A DNA stretch of 64,000 nt from Myxococcales bacterium (GCA_016793465.1 JAEUJW010000101.1:89121-153120), one strand, 5' to 3'; counted from the first letter of the stretch, positions 1 through 7,727 are shown. Numbers and translations are program-made. Notes: generated from the letters alone by a model not told the origin.

Positions 1-858
1 CGCCTGCTGGCCTCGCTCGCCGCCCTGCTCGTCGGCGGCACGGCCGCGTGCATCCTCGCCGCCCACGACGACCCGTGGTGGCCGCTCGCCTCGACCCTGT
101 GCGCCCTGGCGATCCCCGCGCTGTTCGCCGCCCTCCACGAGAGCGCCCACGGCACCGCCTTCCGCACCCCGCTGCTCAACCGCGCGACCGCCTGGATCGG
201 CAGCGCGCTCATGCTGCAGTCCCCGAGCTTCTTCCGCGAGTTCCACTGGGAGCACCACCGCCAGACCCAGTCCAAACAGCGCGACCCGGAGATCCACCTC
301 GGCGCCGGCGTCCTCGGCGAGTGGCCCCGCAGCCCGCTCCTCTACCTCGCGCTCGCCTCGGGCCAGCTGCTCCTCGTCGGCAAGCCGATGTTCACCCTGG
401 CCTGCGCCCTGCTCCCCGTCTCGCTGTGGCGACGGATCTTCCCCTGGGTCCGCGCGTCGCACGCCCGCGCCGTCGCCCGCGAGAGCCGCCTCGTCGTCGC
501 CCTGCTCGTCGCCGCCGTCGCCCTCGGCCTCCACTCCGTGCCCGGCTTCCGCGCCGTCCTGCTCGCCTGGCCGATCGGCCACGTCCTGCTCGGCCTCTAC
601 CTCATGGCCGAGCACACCGGCCTGCCCCACGACGGCAGCCAGCTGCACCGCACCCGCACCATGGCCACCACCGCCGCCGTGCGCTGGTGGATGTGGAACA
701 TGCCCTACCACGGCGAGCACCACGCCTACCCCTCGGTCCCGTTCCACGCCCTCCCGCAGCTGCACGCCCTCCTCGCCCCCGAGCTCGAGCACGCCGACCA
801 GGGCTACCTCGCCTTCCACCGCGAGGCCCTGCTGCGCTCGCTCGCCCGCCGCCCCTGA
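1..858 (+). CDS. Fatty-acid desaturase-like membrane protein (5'-truncated by window edge)
   Basis: The frame is open from base 1, so the true start lies outside the window; 285 residues are visible. Three histidine clusters typical of the membrane di-iron desaturase/hydroxylase superfamily (PF00487-like) are present: HESAH at residues 46-50, HWEHH at 82-86 and HGEHH close to the C-terminus. Hydrophobic stretches lie between the second and third clusters. Family members insert a double bond or hydroxyl into acyl chains or related lipids at the membrane; the substrate cannot be read here. The next gene starts 10 nt after the stop, suggesting co-transcription. Confidence 0.8.
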   Translation, partial: RLLASLAALLVGGTAACILAAHDDPWWPLASTLCALAIPALFAALHESAHGTAFRTPLLNRATAWIGSALMLQSPSFFREFHWEHHRQTQSKQRDPEIHLGAGVLGEWPRSPLLYLALASGQLLLVGKPMFTLACALLPVSLWRRIFPWVRASHARAVARESRLVVALLVAAVALGLHSVPGFRAVLLAWPIGHVLLGLYLMAEHTGLPHDGSQLHRTRTMATTAAVRWWMWNMPYHGEHHAYPSVPFHALPQLHALLAPELEHADQGYLAFHREALLRSLARRP

Positions 859-868
859 GCGCCGCCCC

Positions 869-1660
869 ATGACCCGACGCAAACCCGCCCCCGACCCGCT
901 CGCCACGGCCCGGCGCGCCGCCGACGACGACGACGCCGACGGCTTCCTCGCCCTCACCGCCGCGCTCGCCCCCGTCGACCTCCACACCCTCGTCTTCCGC
1001 GAGCTCCGCGACGCCTGGCCCCTGTGGATCCTCGCGCCCCGCATCCGCGGGTTCGCCGACGCCGACCTGCGCCTGTTCCTGCGCAGCGCCGTCGCCGTCG
1101 CCCCCGACCACAGCGCCGTGCACGAGCTGCTCGCCGAGTGCCTGGCGCGCGCCCACGCGGGCAACGCCCCGCTGTGGGCCAACCACCTCGGCCACATGGC
1201 CTACGAGCTCGTCGGCGACCGCAACTTCGACGCCGCCATCACCCTCTACGCCGCCGCCATCACCCTCCCCTGCGAGGTCGACCTCTCGCTCTACTGCAAC
1301 GCGCTGTGGGTCCTGCAGCACGACAACACCGGCCGCCCCGTCGACCCCGTCCTCAACGACCGCTTCCTCGCCGCCTGCCTGCCCTGGGCCCCCAAGAACC
1401 CAGCCATCTTTTATAACGCCGCCTGCCTCACCTACGAGATGGGCGACATCGACGGCACCCTCGCCCACCTCGAAGCCTGCCTCGCCCACGGCTTCAAGAA
1501 CCCCGCCCAGGTCCAGCGCGAGCCCCTGTTCGCCCCGCTGCGCCACAGCGACCCCCGCTTCGACGCCCTGTTCACCGCCCACGCGGCCAGGAAGAAGCCG
1601 CCCCGCAAGACGACCGCCCGCAAGCAGACCACCAGGCGCTCACGCCGCGACTCCGACTGA
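869..1660 (+). CDS. Helical-repeat (TPR-like) protein with basic C-terminal tail
   Basis: A 263-residue protein, probably translated from the same mRNA as the desaturase upstream (10-nt gap). The middle is alpha-helical and resembles degenerate TPR units (for example AIFYNAACLTYEMGDIDGTL followed by LEACLAHGF). The last 30 residues are very rich in Lys, Arg and Thr, a tail that could bind nucleic acid or acidic partners. No signal peptide is seen, so it is probably cytoplasmic. Two AT-rich codons (TTT TAT) at about 1409-1416 stand out in the GC-rich gene. A 33-bp tandem repeat begins at the stop codon. No specific function is recognisable. Confidence 0.65.
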   Translation: MTRRKPAPDPLATARRAADDDDADGFLALTAALAPVDLHTLVFRELRDAWPLWILAPRIRGFADADLRLFLRSAVAVAPDHSAVHELLAECLARAHAGNAPLWANHLGHMAYELVGDRNFDAAITLYAAAITLPCEVDLSLYCNALWVLQHDNTGRPVDPVLNDRFLAACLPWAPKNPAIFYNAACLTYEMGDIDGTLAHLEACLAHGFKNPAQVQREPLFAPLRHSDPRFDALFTAHAARKKPPRKTTARKQTTRRSRRDSD

Positions 1661-1790
1661 ACGTCGCCACGCTCGCGCCGCGACGCCGACCGAACGTCGC
1701 CACGCTCGCGCCGCGACGCCGACCGAACGTCGACACGCTCGCGCCGCGACGCCGACTGAACGTCGACACGCTCGCGCCGCGACGCCGTCG
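1659..1790. repeat. 33-bp tandem repeat, four copies, starting at a stop codon
   Basis: Units begin at 1659, 1692, 1725 and 1758 with exact 33-bp spacing; each starts GAACGTCG and contains CACGCTCGCGCCGCGACG. The first copy overlaps the TGA of the TPR-like gene. A decayed half unit precedes it inside the coding sequence. There are no spacers, so this is not a CRISPR array. Because 33 is a multiple of three, loss of the stop codon would add an 11-residue Arg/Ala-rich repeat to the protein. Confidence 0.85.
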
Positions 1791-1809
1791 ACACGCCCGC
1801 CCGGCGCCC

Positions 1810-2322
1810 TCACGGCGCCAGACGGATGTCGACGCGTCGGTCGTACGGCCACTCCTCGGGCTGCGACGGGTCGGCCCCCCGCTCGCCCTGGGTCTCGACG
1901 GCGACGTTCGCGGCCATCACCCCGCGCTCGACCAGGAACGCCTCGACCGACTGCGCCCGCGAGCGCCCGAGCTTCAGGTTGTACTCGTCGGTCCCCCGCG
2001 GATCAGCGTGGCCGACCACGGCCACGCGCCGCCCCTGCAGCGGCCCGCTGCTCAGGCAGGTCGCGAGCTGCGCGAGCGCGCCGCTGTCGCCCGGCTCGAC
2101 CTGGGCCGAGTCGAACTCGAAGAACGCGCCGAGCCCGGTGATCCCGCAGCCCGAGGCCAGCCCCGGCTCGAGGTACACGCCCGACACCGTCAGCGACCGG
2201 CCGCCGCCCGCCGGGACATCGCGCGACTCGCCCGCGGGCCGCGCCGTGTCCGTCGAGGACTTGCTGCACCCCGCGCCGAGCGCCACAAACAGCCCGATCG
2301 CCAGTAACGTGGGACGTTGCAT
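1810..2322 (-). CDS. OmpA/Pal-type peptidoglycan-associated lipoprotein
   Basis: A 170-residue lipoprotein: signal peptide with lipobox ending in GAGC (Cys about 19), a short linker, then an OmpA-like domain (PF00691). The domain shows FEFDSAQVEP, a VVGHADPRG turn, the helix motif NLKLGRSRAQSVEAFL, and a final YDRRVDIRL strand; these are the peptidoglycan-binding signatures of Pal and OmpA C-termini. It probably sits in the outer membrane facing the periplasm and tethers it to the cell wall. No tol genes lie next to it, so it may not be the main Pal. Confidence 0.85.
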   Translation of the reverse strand: MQRPTLLAIGLFVALGAGCSKSSTDTARPAGESRDVPAGGGRSLTVSGVYLEPGLASGCGITGLGAFFEFDSAQVEPGDSGALAQLATCLSSGPLQGRRVAVVGHADPRGTDEYNLKLGRSRAQSVEAFLVERGVMAANVAVETQGERGADPSQPEEWPYDRRVDIRLAP

Positions 2323-2443
2323 GTCGGCAAACCTGGCCCACCTCCGGCCCGGCGCCCGCCGTCACTTTTGCGGCCGAGCCCCGCAAATCCGCGGCTTCTT
2401 CGCCCCCTTGATCCGCGCCAGCATCCCCGCTACCAGCCCCCTC

Positions 2444-2867
2444 ATGCACCTGCTCGCCAACATCGACGTCGACGACCTCCCCGGCGCGATCGCCTTCTAC
2501 ACCCGGGCCTTCGACCTCACCGTCGCCCGCCGCTTCGGCGCCGACGGCGTCGAGCTCCACGGCGCCGGCACGCCGATCTTCCTGCTGCGCAAGTCCGCCG
2601 GCACCCCCGCAGCGACGACCACCACCGCCACCCGCGACTACCACCGCCACCCGCGACTACCACCGCCACTGGACCCCGGTCCACCTCGACTTCGTGGTCG
2701 ACGACGTCGACGCCGTCACCAGCAGGGCCGTCGAAGCCGGCGCCACCCTCGAGTCCCCGCCCACCTCGCACGCCTGGGGCCGCATCGCCACGCTCGCCGA
2801 CCCCTTCGGCCACGGCCTCTGCGTCCTGCAATTATTAAATCGCGGCTACGACGAGATCGCCTCCTGA
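2444..2867 (+). pseudogene. Glyoxalase/VOC-fold protein gene frameshifted by a 19-bp tandem duplication
   Basis: Read from ATG 2444 the frame gives a good VOC N-terminus (NIDVDDLPGAIAFYTRAFDL) up to about 2630. After the repeat at 2632-2669 the matching C-terminal half (TPVHLDFVVDDVDA, ending DPFGHGLCVLQL) continues one frame over to TGA 2865-2867. Deleting one 19-bp unit joins the halves into a 134-residue protein, the usual length of a single-domain VOC protein. It is therefore either a recent pseudogene or a slippage-controlled gene. TACCAG lies 7 nt before the ATG, as in other short-leader promoters here. Confidence 0.8.
2632..2669. repeat. 19-bp perfect tandem duplication inside the VOC gene
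   Basis: CCGCGACTACCACCGCCAC occurs at 2632-2650 and again at 2651-2669. A partial echo (ACCACCACCGCCAC) precedes it. The unit is not a multiple of three and shifts the frame of the surrounding gene. Confidence 0.95.
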
Positions 2868-2896
2868 CCCCGCGCTCTCCAAAACGCCGCCCCGAA

Positions 2897-2981
2897 CGGT
2901 AGGTTGAGGAATCGAACCCCCAGGATCTCCCTGCCACCCTCGCCCTCCAAGCGAGTCGTTACCCCTGTAACGGAACCCACC
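2897..2981 (-). tRNA. tRNA-Ser(GGA), non-canonical 8/4 (allo-tRNA-like) fold
   Basis: 85 nt including discriminator G73; CCA is not encoded. On the minus strand the acceptor is GGTGGGTT paired with AACCTACC, 8 bp with one G-U. The T-arm has only 4 bp (GGGG/CCTC) around TTCGATT. The D-arm is 6 bp with a 4-nt loop (CGTTAC-AGGG-GTAACG). The anticodon stem CTCGC/GCGAG is perfect and the loop TTGGAGG gives anticodon GGA. An 18-nt variable region forms CAGG/CCTG. A 7/5 fold would need a G-A mismatch in the T-stem. The long variable arm and G73 are serine identity features. This layout matches published allo-tRNAs rather than ordinary tRNA-Ser. Confidence 0.8.
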
Positions 2982-3044
2982 AACCGTCTCCCAACGGTCC
3001 TTTAATTATTTTAATGAATAATTGGATCAAACATCGGCTCCGAA

Positions 3045-3129
3045 CGGTAGGTTGAGGAATCGAACCCCCAGGATCTCCCTGCCACACTTGGCTTCGAGGC
3101 AAGCTGTTACCCCTGTAACGGAACCCACC
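3045..3129 (-). tRNA. tRNA-Ser(CGA)-like, non-canonical 8/4 fold, copy 2
   Basis: Same backbone as the gene at 2897-2981: acceptor GGTGGGTT/AACCTACC (8 bp), 4-bp T-stem, short 4-nt D-loop, identical variable arm. The D-stem loses its outermost pair (C-A) and keeps 5 bp. The anticodon loop CTCGAAG gives CGA, reading UCG. The anticodon stem CTTGC/CCAAG has a C31-C39 mismatch at the loop end, which could weaken decoding or mean the loop is effectively larger. G73 is present and CCA is not encoded. Confidence 0.7.
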
Positions 3130-3220
3130 AGATTGTCGCGCACCATTCGCCGCTCGCCCGCCTCCTTCCCCGAGACCCCCCGCGAGGCCCCGTGAGCACG
3201 CACTGCTCCACGAAAATAAA

Positions 3221-3305
3221 CGGTAGGTTGAGGAATCGAACCCCCAGGATCTCCCTGCCACGCTTGGCTTCGAAGCAAGCTGTTACCCCTGTAACGGAAC
3301 CTACC
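3221..3305 (-). tRNA. tRNA-Ser(CGA)-like, non-canonical 8/4 fold, copy 3
   Basis: The acceptor GGTAGGTT/AACCTACC is a perfect 8 bp, the best evidence for the 8/4 fold. T-stem GGGG/CCTC has 4 bp; the D-arm is GTTAC-AGGG-GTAAC plus an unpaired outer C-A. Anticodon loop TTCGAAG gives CGA. The C31-C39 mismatch is shared with copy 2, while a G26-C44 pair extends the stem outward. The acceptor change compared with copy 2 keeps pairing (a G-U becomes A-U), which suggests selection on structure and not decay. Confidence 0.7.
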
Positions 3306-3400
3306 AGTCGTCTCGCCTCATTTTAATAATGACCTCGCGTATGAGCACACCGCCCCCGCGGCGCGCACGGCCTCCTGTCTGCGTCTGTCTGCGTTGCGAG

Positions 3401-3487
3401 CGGAGGAGAGAGGGATCGAACCTCCAAGGGCATTACACCCACCCATACTCAAGACGGGTGCCGTCGCCGGCCTTCGGCTGCTCCTCC
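3401..3487 (-). tRNA. tRNA-Ser(TGA), canonical 7/5 fold
   Basis: 87 nt. Acceptor GGAGGAG/CTCCTCC is 7 bp; the T-arm has 5 bp (GGAGG/CCTCT) around TTCGATC. D-stem GCCG/CGGC, anticodon stem CCCGT/ATGGG with loop CTTGAGT (anticodon TGA). A long variable arm with GGG/CCC pairing and G73 identify serine. Position 8 is C instead of the usual T. CCA is not encoded. Confidence 0.9.
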
Positions 3488-3502
3488 GAATATGTAGATG
3501 AG

Positions 3503-3589
3503 CGGAACGGGCGAGATTCGAACTCGCGATGGCATCACACCACTGCCTGTTCTCCAAACAGGTGCCATGGACCGCTAGGCGACCGTTCC
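3503..3589 (-). tRNA. tRNA-Ser(GGA), canonical 7/5 fold
   Basis: 87 nt. Acceptor GGAACGG/CCGTTCC is perfect; T-stem GCGAG/CTCGC around TTCGAAT; D-arm has the usual AGCGGT. Anticodon stem CCTGT/ACAGG with loop TTGGAGA gives GGA. Variable arm TGG...CCA and G73 fit serine. It duplicates the anticodon of the unusual tRNA at 2897-2981, so that tRNA is not the only GGA reader. Confidence 0.95.
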
Positions 3590-3592
3590 AGA

Positions 3593-3679
3593 CGGAGGGA
3601 GCGCGGATCGAACGCGCGCAGGTCGTGAGACCCGTCCACGGGTTAGCACCCCGGAGCCTTACCCCTCGGCCACCCCTCC
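3593..3679 (-). tRNA. tRNA-Ser(GCT), canonical 7/5 fold
   Basis: 87 nt; first gene of the array and only 3 nt from the next. Acceptor GGAGGGG/TCCCTCC (one G-U), T-stem GCGCG/CGCGC around TTCGATC, D-stem GCC/GGC with a GAGGGGTAA loop. Loop GTGCTAA gives anticodon GCT for AGC/AGU codons. Long variable arm and G73 support serine. Confidence 0.9.
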
Positions 3680-4080
3680 AGAACTCCGCACGGACGACCC
3701 ACCCGGGGCCGTGGCGCCGCTCGCAGGCCCTCAGCCCCGCGAACTCGACCACCGCCGCGGACGGCCGTAAAGCGAGCTCACGAACTGGAGCGTGACGAGC
3801 CGACGCCCGACGAACTGGACGAGGAGCGGCGCGCCTGGGACAGGCCGACGGTCTCGACTCGAGCAGTGTGGTTGGCGTTCATGATGGGAAGCTTCTTACC
3901 ACCCACCCGCGCAGCTCGTCAAGCCGATATCCACCGAGTTTGATAATTTTTGTCGCTACCCACTGCGAGCATTCCACGGGTTCGGGCGCGCGCGCGAATG
4001 TCTGCACATTGCCGGCGCGCCGGGCCCCGCGGCCGCCCGCCGTTGCGTCCCCGCGGCCGAGGTGCGACGCTCCTCCCTCG
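3680..4080. other. Intergenic region, no gene seen
   Basis: About 400 bp between the tRNA array and the lysyl-oxidase gene. It should hold the promoter of the tRNA array on the minus strand. Bases 3895-3960 are clearly more AT-rich than the surroundings and contain ATAATTTTT at 3943-3951. Frames entering from the left lack coding character. Confidence 0.5.
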
Positions 4081-5955
4081 ATGCGCGTTCTCGTCGTCCT
4101 CTCACGGCCGGCCCTCGCCGCGGCCTGCACGCTCGCGCTGCCCGCCTGCCCGCCGACCGCGCCGATCGACGAGACCACCTCCACCGGCACGTCCTCCGCC
4201 TCGACCTCTCCGCCCCCCCCGACCTCCTCGACCTCCGCCGCCCCCACGACGACCACCACCGGCACGACCGGCGGCGAGCCCGACACCACCTCGCCCACCA
4301 CCAACCCCGACGCCCTCCCGCCCGCGCCGACGCTCGTCAGCCCGGCCGACGGCGCCGTCGACGTCCCGCTCGTCACCGACCTGTGCTGGGACCTCGTCAT
4401 GGACCCCGACGGCGAGCCGCTGCGCTACCGCGTGTTCGTCGACGACCTCGAGCTCACCAAGGGCGTGCTCGACCCGCTGCCCGGCCACGAGGGCCCCTGC
4501 GTCGGCCCGCTCGACTTCACCTACGAGCGCACCTACACCTGGCGGGTCGAGGCCTTCGAGCTCGACGACCCCGCCCGCACCTCGCCCCCGAGCCCGACGT
4601 GGAGCTTCTCGACCGTCGGCGACGGCATGGCCCGCACCGTGTTCTTCGACGACTTCGACGCCGACCTCGGCTGGCAGATCGCCGGCGACGCCGGCACAGG
4701 CGCGTGGGTCCGCGGCGAGCCGGTCCCCGCCGACAAGGACGCCGTGCGCACCCAGCCCGGCGCCTGCCTCGGCGGCGCCTCCTGCTACTTCACCGGCCAG
4801 AACCCCGACGGCGTCGCCGCCATGGCCGACGTCAGCGGCGGCGCCACGACCCTCACCTCGCCGCCGTTCGACCTCGGCGGCGCCGGTGCGGCCACCGTCC
4901 AGCTCGGCCGCTTCTTCTACAAGTCGGTCGTCGACCCCGGGCCGCGCCTGACGGTCGAGCTGCTGGTGCCGAAGGACGGCGCCACCGACGAGTACGACAG
5001 CTTCCAGCTCGAGCAGCTCGCCGCCGCCACCGCCGCCGACCCCGAGAACCTGTGGCTCCCGCGCGAGTACACGATCTGCGACGCCCCCCTGCGCGACGGC
5101 TCGCGCCTGCGGATCTCCGCCGCCGATCTGAGCGGGGGGATCCTCGAGGCCGCGATCGACTCGGTCAAGGTCCGCGCCTTCGACGACGTGTCAGTGTGCG
5201 GCATCGGACAGGGCAGCGCCTGCGACCCGGACAGCGGTCCGGCCGCCTGTCCCGGCGATCTCCTGTGCTGCTCGCAGGGCACGATCAACGAGGGGATCTA
5301 CCGCTGCAGCACCCCGGTCCCCGGCCTCGTGTACGGCGACCCGACGCCGGGCCCGGACGCGCCCGGCAACGGACCCATGGGCTGTGACGCCCCGGACCTG
5401 ATCGTCGACACCAGCCTGCTCTATCCCATCTTCCACACCATCGAGGTCACCAACAACACCTGCGAGTACTACGAGGGCTGCGTCGGCGGCCTCGGCGCCC
5501 GCGACCTCATGCTGTTCACCACCGCCGTGCCCAACATCGGCTCGGCCGACCTCGTCATGGGCGTCCCGGCCAACCACCCCGAGCTCTTCCACTACAGCGC
5601 CTGCCACGACCACTACCACTTCGACGAGTTCGCCCGCTACGAGCTGCTGTCCGCCGACGACGTGGTGGCCGCCACCGGCCACAAACAGGCCTTCTGCATG
5701 CTCGACACCACCAGCTGGGCCTGGCCGAACCCGCTGCCGGTGTTCACGTGCGCCAACCAGGGCATCAGCCGCGGCTTCTCCGACCACTACGAGTCCGGCC
5801 TGCCATGCCAGTGGATCGATGTCACGGGGGTATCCCCCGGGGACTACATCCTGCGCATCACGCTCAACCAGCCGCGCCGCGACTCCGCGCTCCCCCTGCT
5901 CAACGAGCGCGACTACGCCAACAACACGCTCGACACGCCCGTGACCATCCCGTGA
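4081..5955 (+). CDS. Secreted lipoprotein with C-terminal lysyl-oxidase domain
   Basis: Start chosen at ATG 4081, which gives a clean signal peptide and lipobox (LALPAC); 624 residues. Order: Thr/Ser-rich linker to about residue 80, a fibronectin-like module (PTLVSPADGAVDV), a beta-sandwich region, a Cys-rich segment, and from about 435 a lysyl-oxidase-like domain (PF01186). That domain has the copper-binding cluster CHDHYH (508-513), Lys535 in a GHK motif, Tyr570 in a DHY motif, and CQWIDVT; the Lys and Tyr match those that form lysyl tyrosylquinone in animal LOX. The predicted role is oxidative deamination of surface or matrix lysines, outside the cell. Substrate unknown. Confidence 0.85.
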   Translation: MRVLVVLSRPALAAACTLALPACPPTAPIDETTSTGTSSASTSPPPPTSSTSAAPTTTTTGTTGGEPDTTSPTTNPDALPPAPTLVSPADGAVDVPLVTDLCWDLVMDPDGEPLRYRVFVDDLELTKGVLDPLPGHEGPCVGPLDFTYERTYTWRVEAFELDDPARTSPPSPTWSFSTVGDGMARTVFFDDFDADLGWQIAGDAGTGAWVRGEPVPADKDAVRTQPGACLGGASCYFTGQNPDGVAAMADVSGGATTLTSPPFDLGGAGAATVQLGRFFYKSVVDPGPRLTVELLVPKDGATDEYDSFQLEQLAAATAADPENLWLPREYTICDAPLRDGSRLRISAADLSGGILEAAIDSVKVRAFDDVSVCGIGQGSACDPDSGPAACPGDLLCCSQGTINEGIYRCSTPVPGLVYGDPTPGPDAPGNGPMGCDAPDLIVDTSLLYPIFHTIEVTNNTCEYYEGCVGGLGARDLMLFTTAVPNIGSADLVMGVPANHPELFHYSACHDHYHFDEFARYELLSADDVVAATGHKQAFCMLDTTSWAWPNPLPVFTCANQGISRGFSDHYESGLPCQWIDVTGVSPGDYILRITLNQPRRDSALPLLNERDYANNTLDTPVTIP

Positions 5956-5982
5956 GTCCCCGGGCGTCCGCGCCCTGAGTTT

Positions 5983-6039
5983 GTGGACCCCCGTGGCCGG
6001 GCCCTGTTACATTGCGGTCCGACTAGTTCGGAGGTGCAC
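5983..6039 (+). promoter_or_regulatory. Promoter/leader of first paralogous lipoprotein gene
   Basis: A block GTGGACCCCCG at 5983, TACATT at 6008-6013 as a likely -10 (19 nt after GTGGAC), then GGAGG about 6 nt before ATG 6040. The same layout is repeated before the second paralog at 7775-7834, with equal spacing. Conservation between copies supports function. Confidence 0.55.
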
Positions 6040-7665
6040 ATGTTGTTCGAAAAGCGTTTTCTTGGCCTCGGTGGCGCGTTCTTCTCCACGGTCCTGCTCG
6101 CGTGCGGTGACAGCGGCTCCAGCACGACTGGCACCACCCTGACATCCACCGTCGGGACCACCTCGGCCGGCCCGACCTCCGACCCCAGCTCGGATCCCGC
6201 GACCGACACCTCCGCCGCGCCGACCACCGGCGGCGGCATGAGCAACAGCAACAGCAACGCCACCACCGACGCCGAGAGCACCAGCACCGGCGCGGTCGAC
6301 ACCGGCATCGGCGAGGTCAGCACCAGCGAGAGCTCGACCACCCAGGGCGTCGACGACAGCACCTCGACGTCGAGCTCGAGCGAGGACACCGGCGCGATCA
6401 AGTTCGACGTCATGCCGGAGACCAGCGGCAGCACCGGCGAGCCGCCCCCGCCGATGGTCGGCTCGTGCCGCCCCTCGGAGATCCACGGCGCCGCCGGCGG
6501 CTTCCCCAAGTACACCGACCCGCTCTACGCGCCGTTCCTCGACAAGAAGATCGCGATCGTCACCACCAACTCGCAGGAGTTCCCCAACGACCACGTCCTG
6601 CACATCGTCGACATCAGCGGCGACCCGCCGCCGCCGGCCCTCAACTACGCCGCGCCGAAGTACCGCAACCCCAACTGGAAGGCCGGCAACATCGGCAAGG
6701 TGTTCGGCCTCACGCTCGACTCGGCCGGCAACATCTACCTCGCCGCCTCCTCGGTGTGGTCGTTTAGCCCGACGCCGGGCAAGATCCGCAAGATCGACGC
6801 CGTCACCGGCGCCATCACCGACTTCGCGACCTTGCCGAACAACGGCCCCGCGTTCGGCAACATCAACTACGACTGCGTCAGCGAGACCATCTACGTCAGC
6901 TCCCACGAGGACGGCCGCATCTGGCAGCTCGACATGAACGGCCAGGTCGTCAGCACCTACCGCCACAGCGACAAGACCGTCACCATGGGCATGCCGAACG
7001 ACCCGGGCGAGCCCAACGGCGCGTTCACCCCGCTCGGCGACACCCGCGTGTGGGCCGTGCAGTCGCACGCCGGCCGCCTCTACTACAGCGTGTGGAAGGA
7101 GGACACCGGCCGCCAGAACGGCGCCGCGTCCAACGAGATCTGGTCGGTCGCCTACATCGACGAGAAGGGCGTGGTCGACCCGGCCACCGCCAAGAAGGAG
7201 TTCGAGCCGCCGAACAACCAGGGCGCCACCTTCTCCAACCCGGTGTCCGACCTCAGCTTCGCCGCCACCGGCTGGATGCTGATCTCCCAGCGCACGATGT
7301 ACCAGGACAACGGCACGACCGCCCACCAGTCGTACACCTACGAGTATCAGTTCGACATCCCGACCCAGACCTGGGTGCCCAAGGGCATGACCTACGTCGT
7401 CGGCGAGCTGCCCGGCAGCGCCGCCGGCGGCGTCGACCACGACTTCGAGGAGAACGGCTACGTGTGGATGACCGGCGACGCCCTCGACTTCTACACGCCG
7501 CTGGTGGTCTACGGCCTGCAGGGCACCCCGCACGGCGGCGGCACCTACATGATCAGCACGCTCATCGACATGGACGACGAGCTCAACGACCAGGACAAGA
7601 CCGAGCAAGGCGACGTCGAGCTGCCGATCCCCGGCGACGCCAACCCGGTGCCCCCGCCGCAGTGA
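6040..7665 (+). CDS. Secreted lipoprotein with beta-propeller-like domain, paralog A
   Basis: 541 residues, starting at ATG 6040 behind a GGAGG. Signal peptide with lipobox VLLAC, then about 120 residues rich in Ser, Thr, Gly and Asp, then a compact domain starting SCRPSEIHGAAGGFPKYTDP. That domain has repeated strand-turn units (FGLTLDSAGNIYLA, IYVSSHEDGRIWQLD) typical of beta-propellers, including VWMTGDALDFYTP near the end. It is very similar throughout to the next gene, so a tandem duplication. Probably anchored in the outer membrane facing out; no enzymatic motif recognised. Confidence 0.8.
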   Translation: MLFEKRFLGLGGAFFSTVLLACGDSGSSTTGTTLTSTVGTTSAGPTSDPSSDPATDTSAAPTTGGGMSNSNSNATTDAESTSTGAVDTGIGEVSTSESSTTQGVDDSTSTSSSSEDTGAIKFDVMPETSGSTGEPPPPMVGSCRPSEIHGAAGGFPKYTDPLYAPFLDKKIAIVTTNSQEFPNDHVLHIVDISGDPPPPALNYAAPKYRNPNWKAGNIGKVFGLTLDSAGNIYLAASSVWSFSPTPGKIRKIDAVTGAITDFATLPNNGPAFGNINYDCVSETIYVSSHEDGRIWQLDMNGQVVSTYRHSDKTVTMGMPNDPGEPNGAFTPLGDTRVWAVQSHAGRLYYSVWKEDTGRQNGAASNEIWSVAYIDEKGVVDPATAKKEFEPPNNQGATFSNPVSDLSFAATGWMLISQRTMYQDNGTTAHQSYTYEYQFDIPTQTWVPKGMTYVVGELPGSAAGGVDHDFEENGYVWMTGDALDFYTPLVVYGLQGTPHGGGTYMISTLIDMDDELNDQDKTEQGDVELPIPGDANPVPPPQ

Positions 7666-7693
7666 GCCGCCCTCCGGCGCCGCGCCAGGACCC

Positions 7694-7727
7694 GGCCCCC
7701 GCCACGACGTCAGCGTCGGCGGGGGCC
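7694..7727 (+). terminator. GC-rich hairpin after paralog A
   Basis: GGCCCCCGCC (7694-7703) pairs with GGCGGGGGCC (7718-7727) across a 14-nt loop, 29 nt after the stop. There is no strong T-run, so intrinsic termination is plausible but unproven. Confidence 0.5.

Noticed and set aside
1659..1790. CRISPR array
   Set aside because: Repeats are directly adjacent with no spacers, and no cas gene is present.
2897..3305. Selenocysteine tRNA genes
   Set aside because: The D-arm is Sec-like, but anticodons are GGA and CGA, not TCA, the T-stem is 4 bp instead of 5, and no selA or selB is visible.
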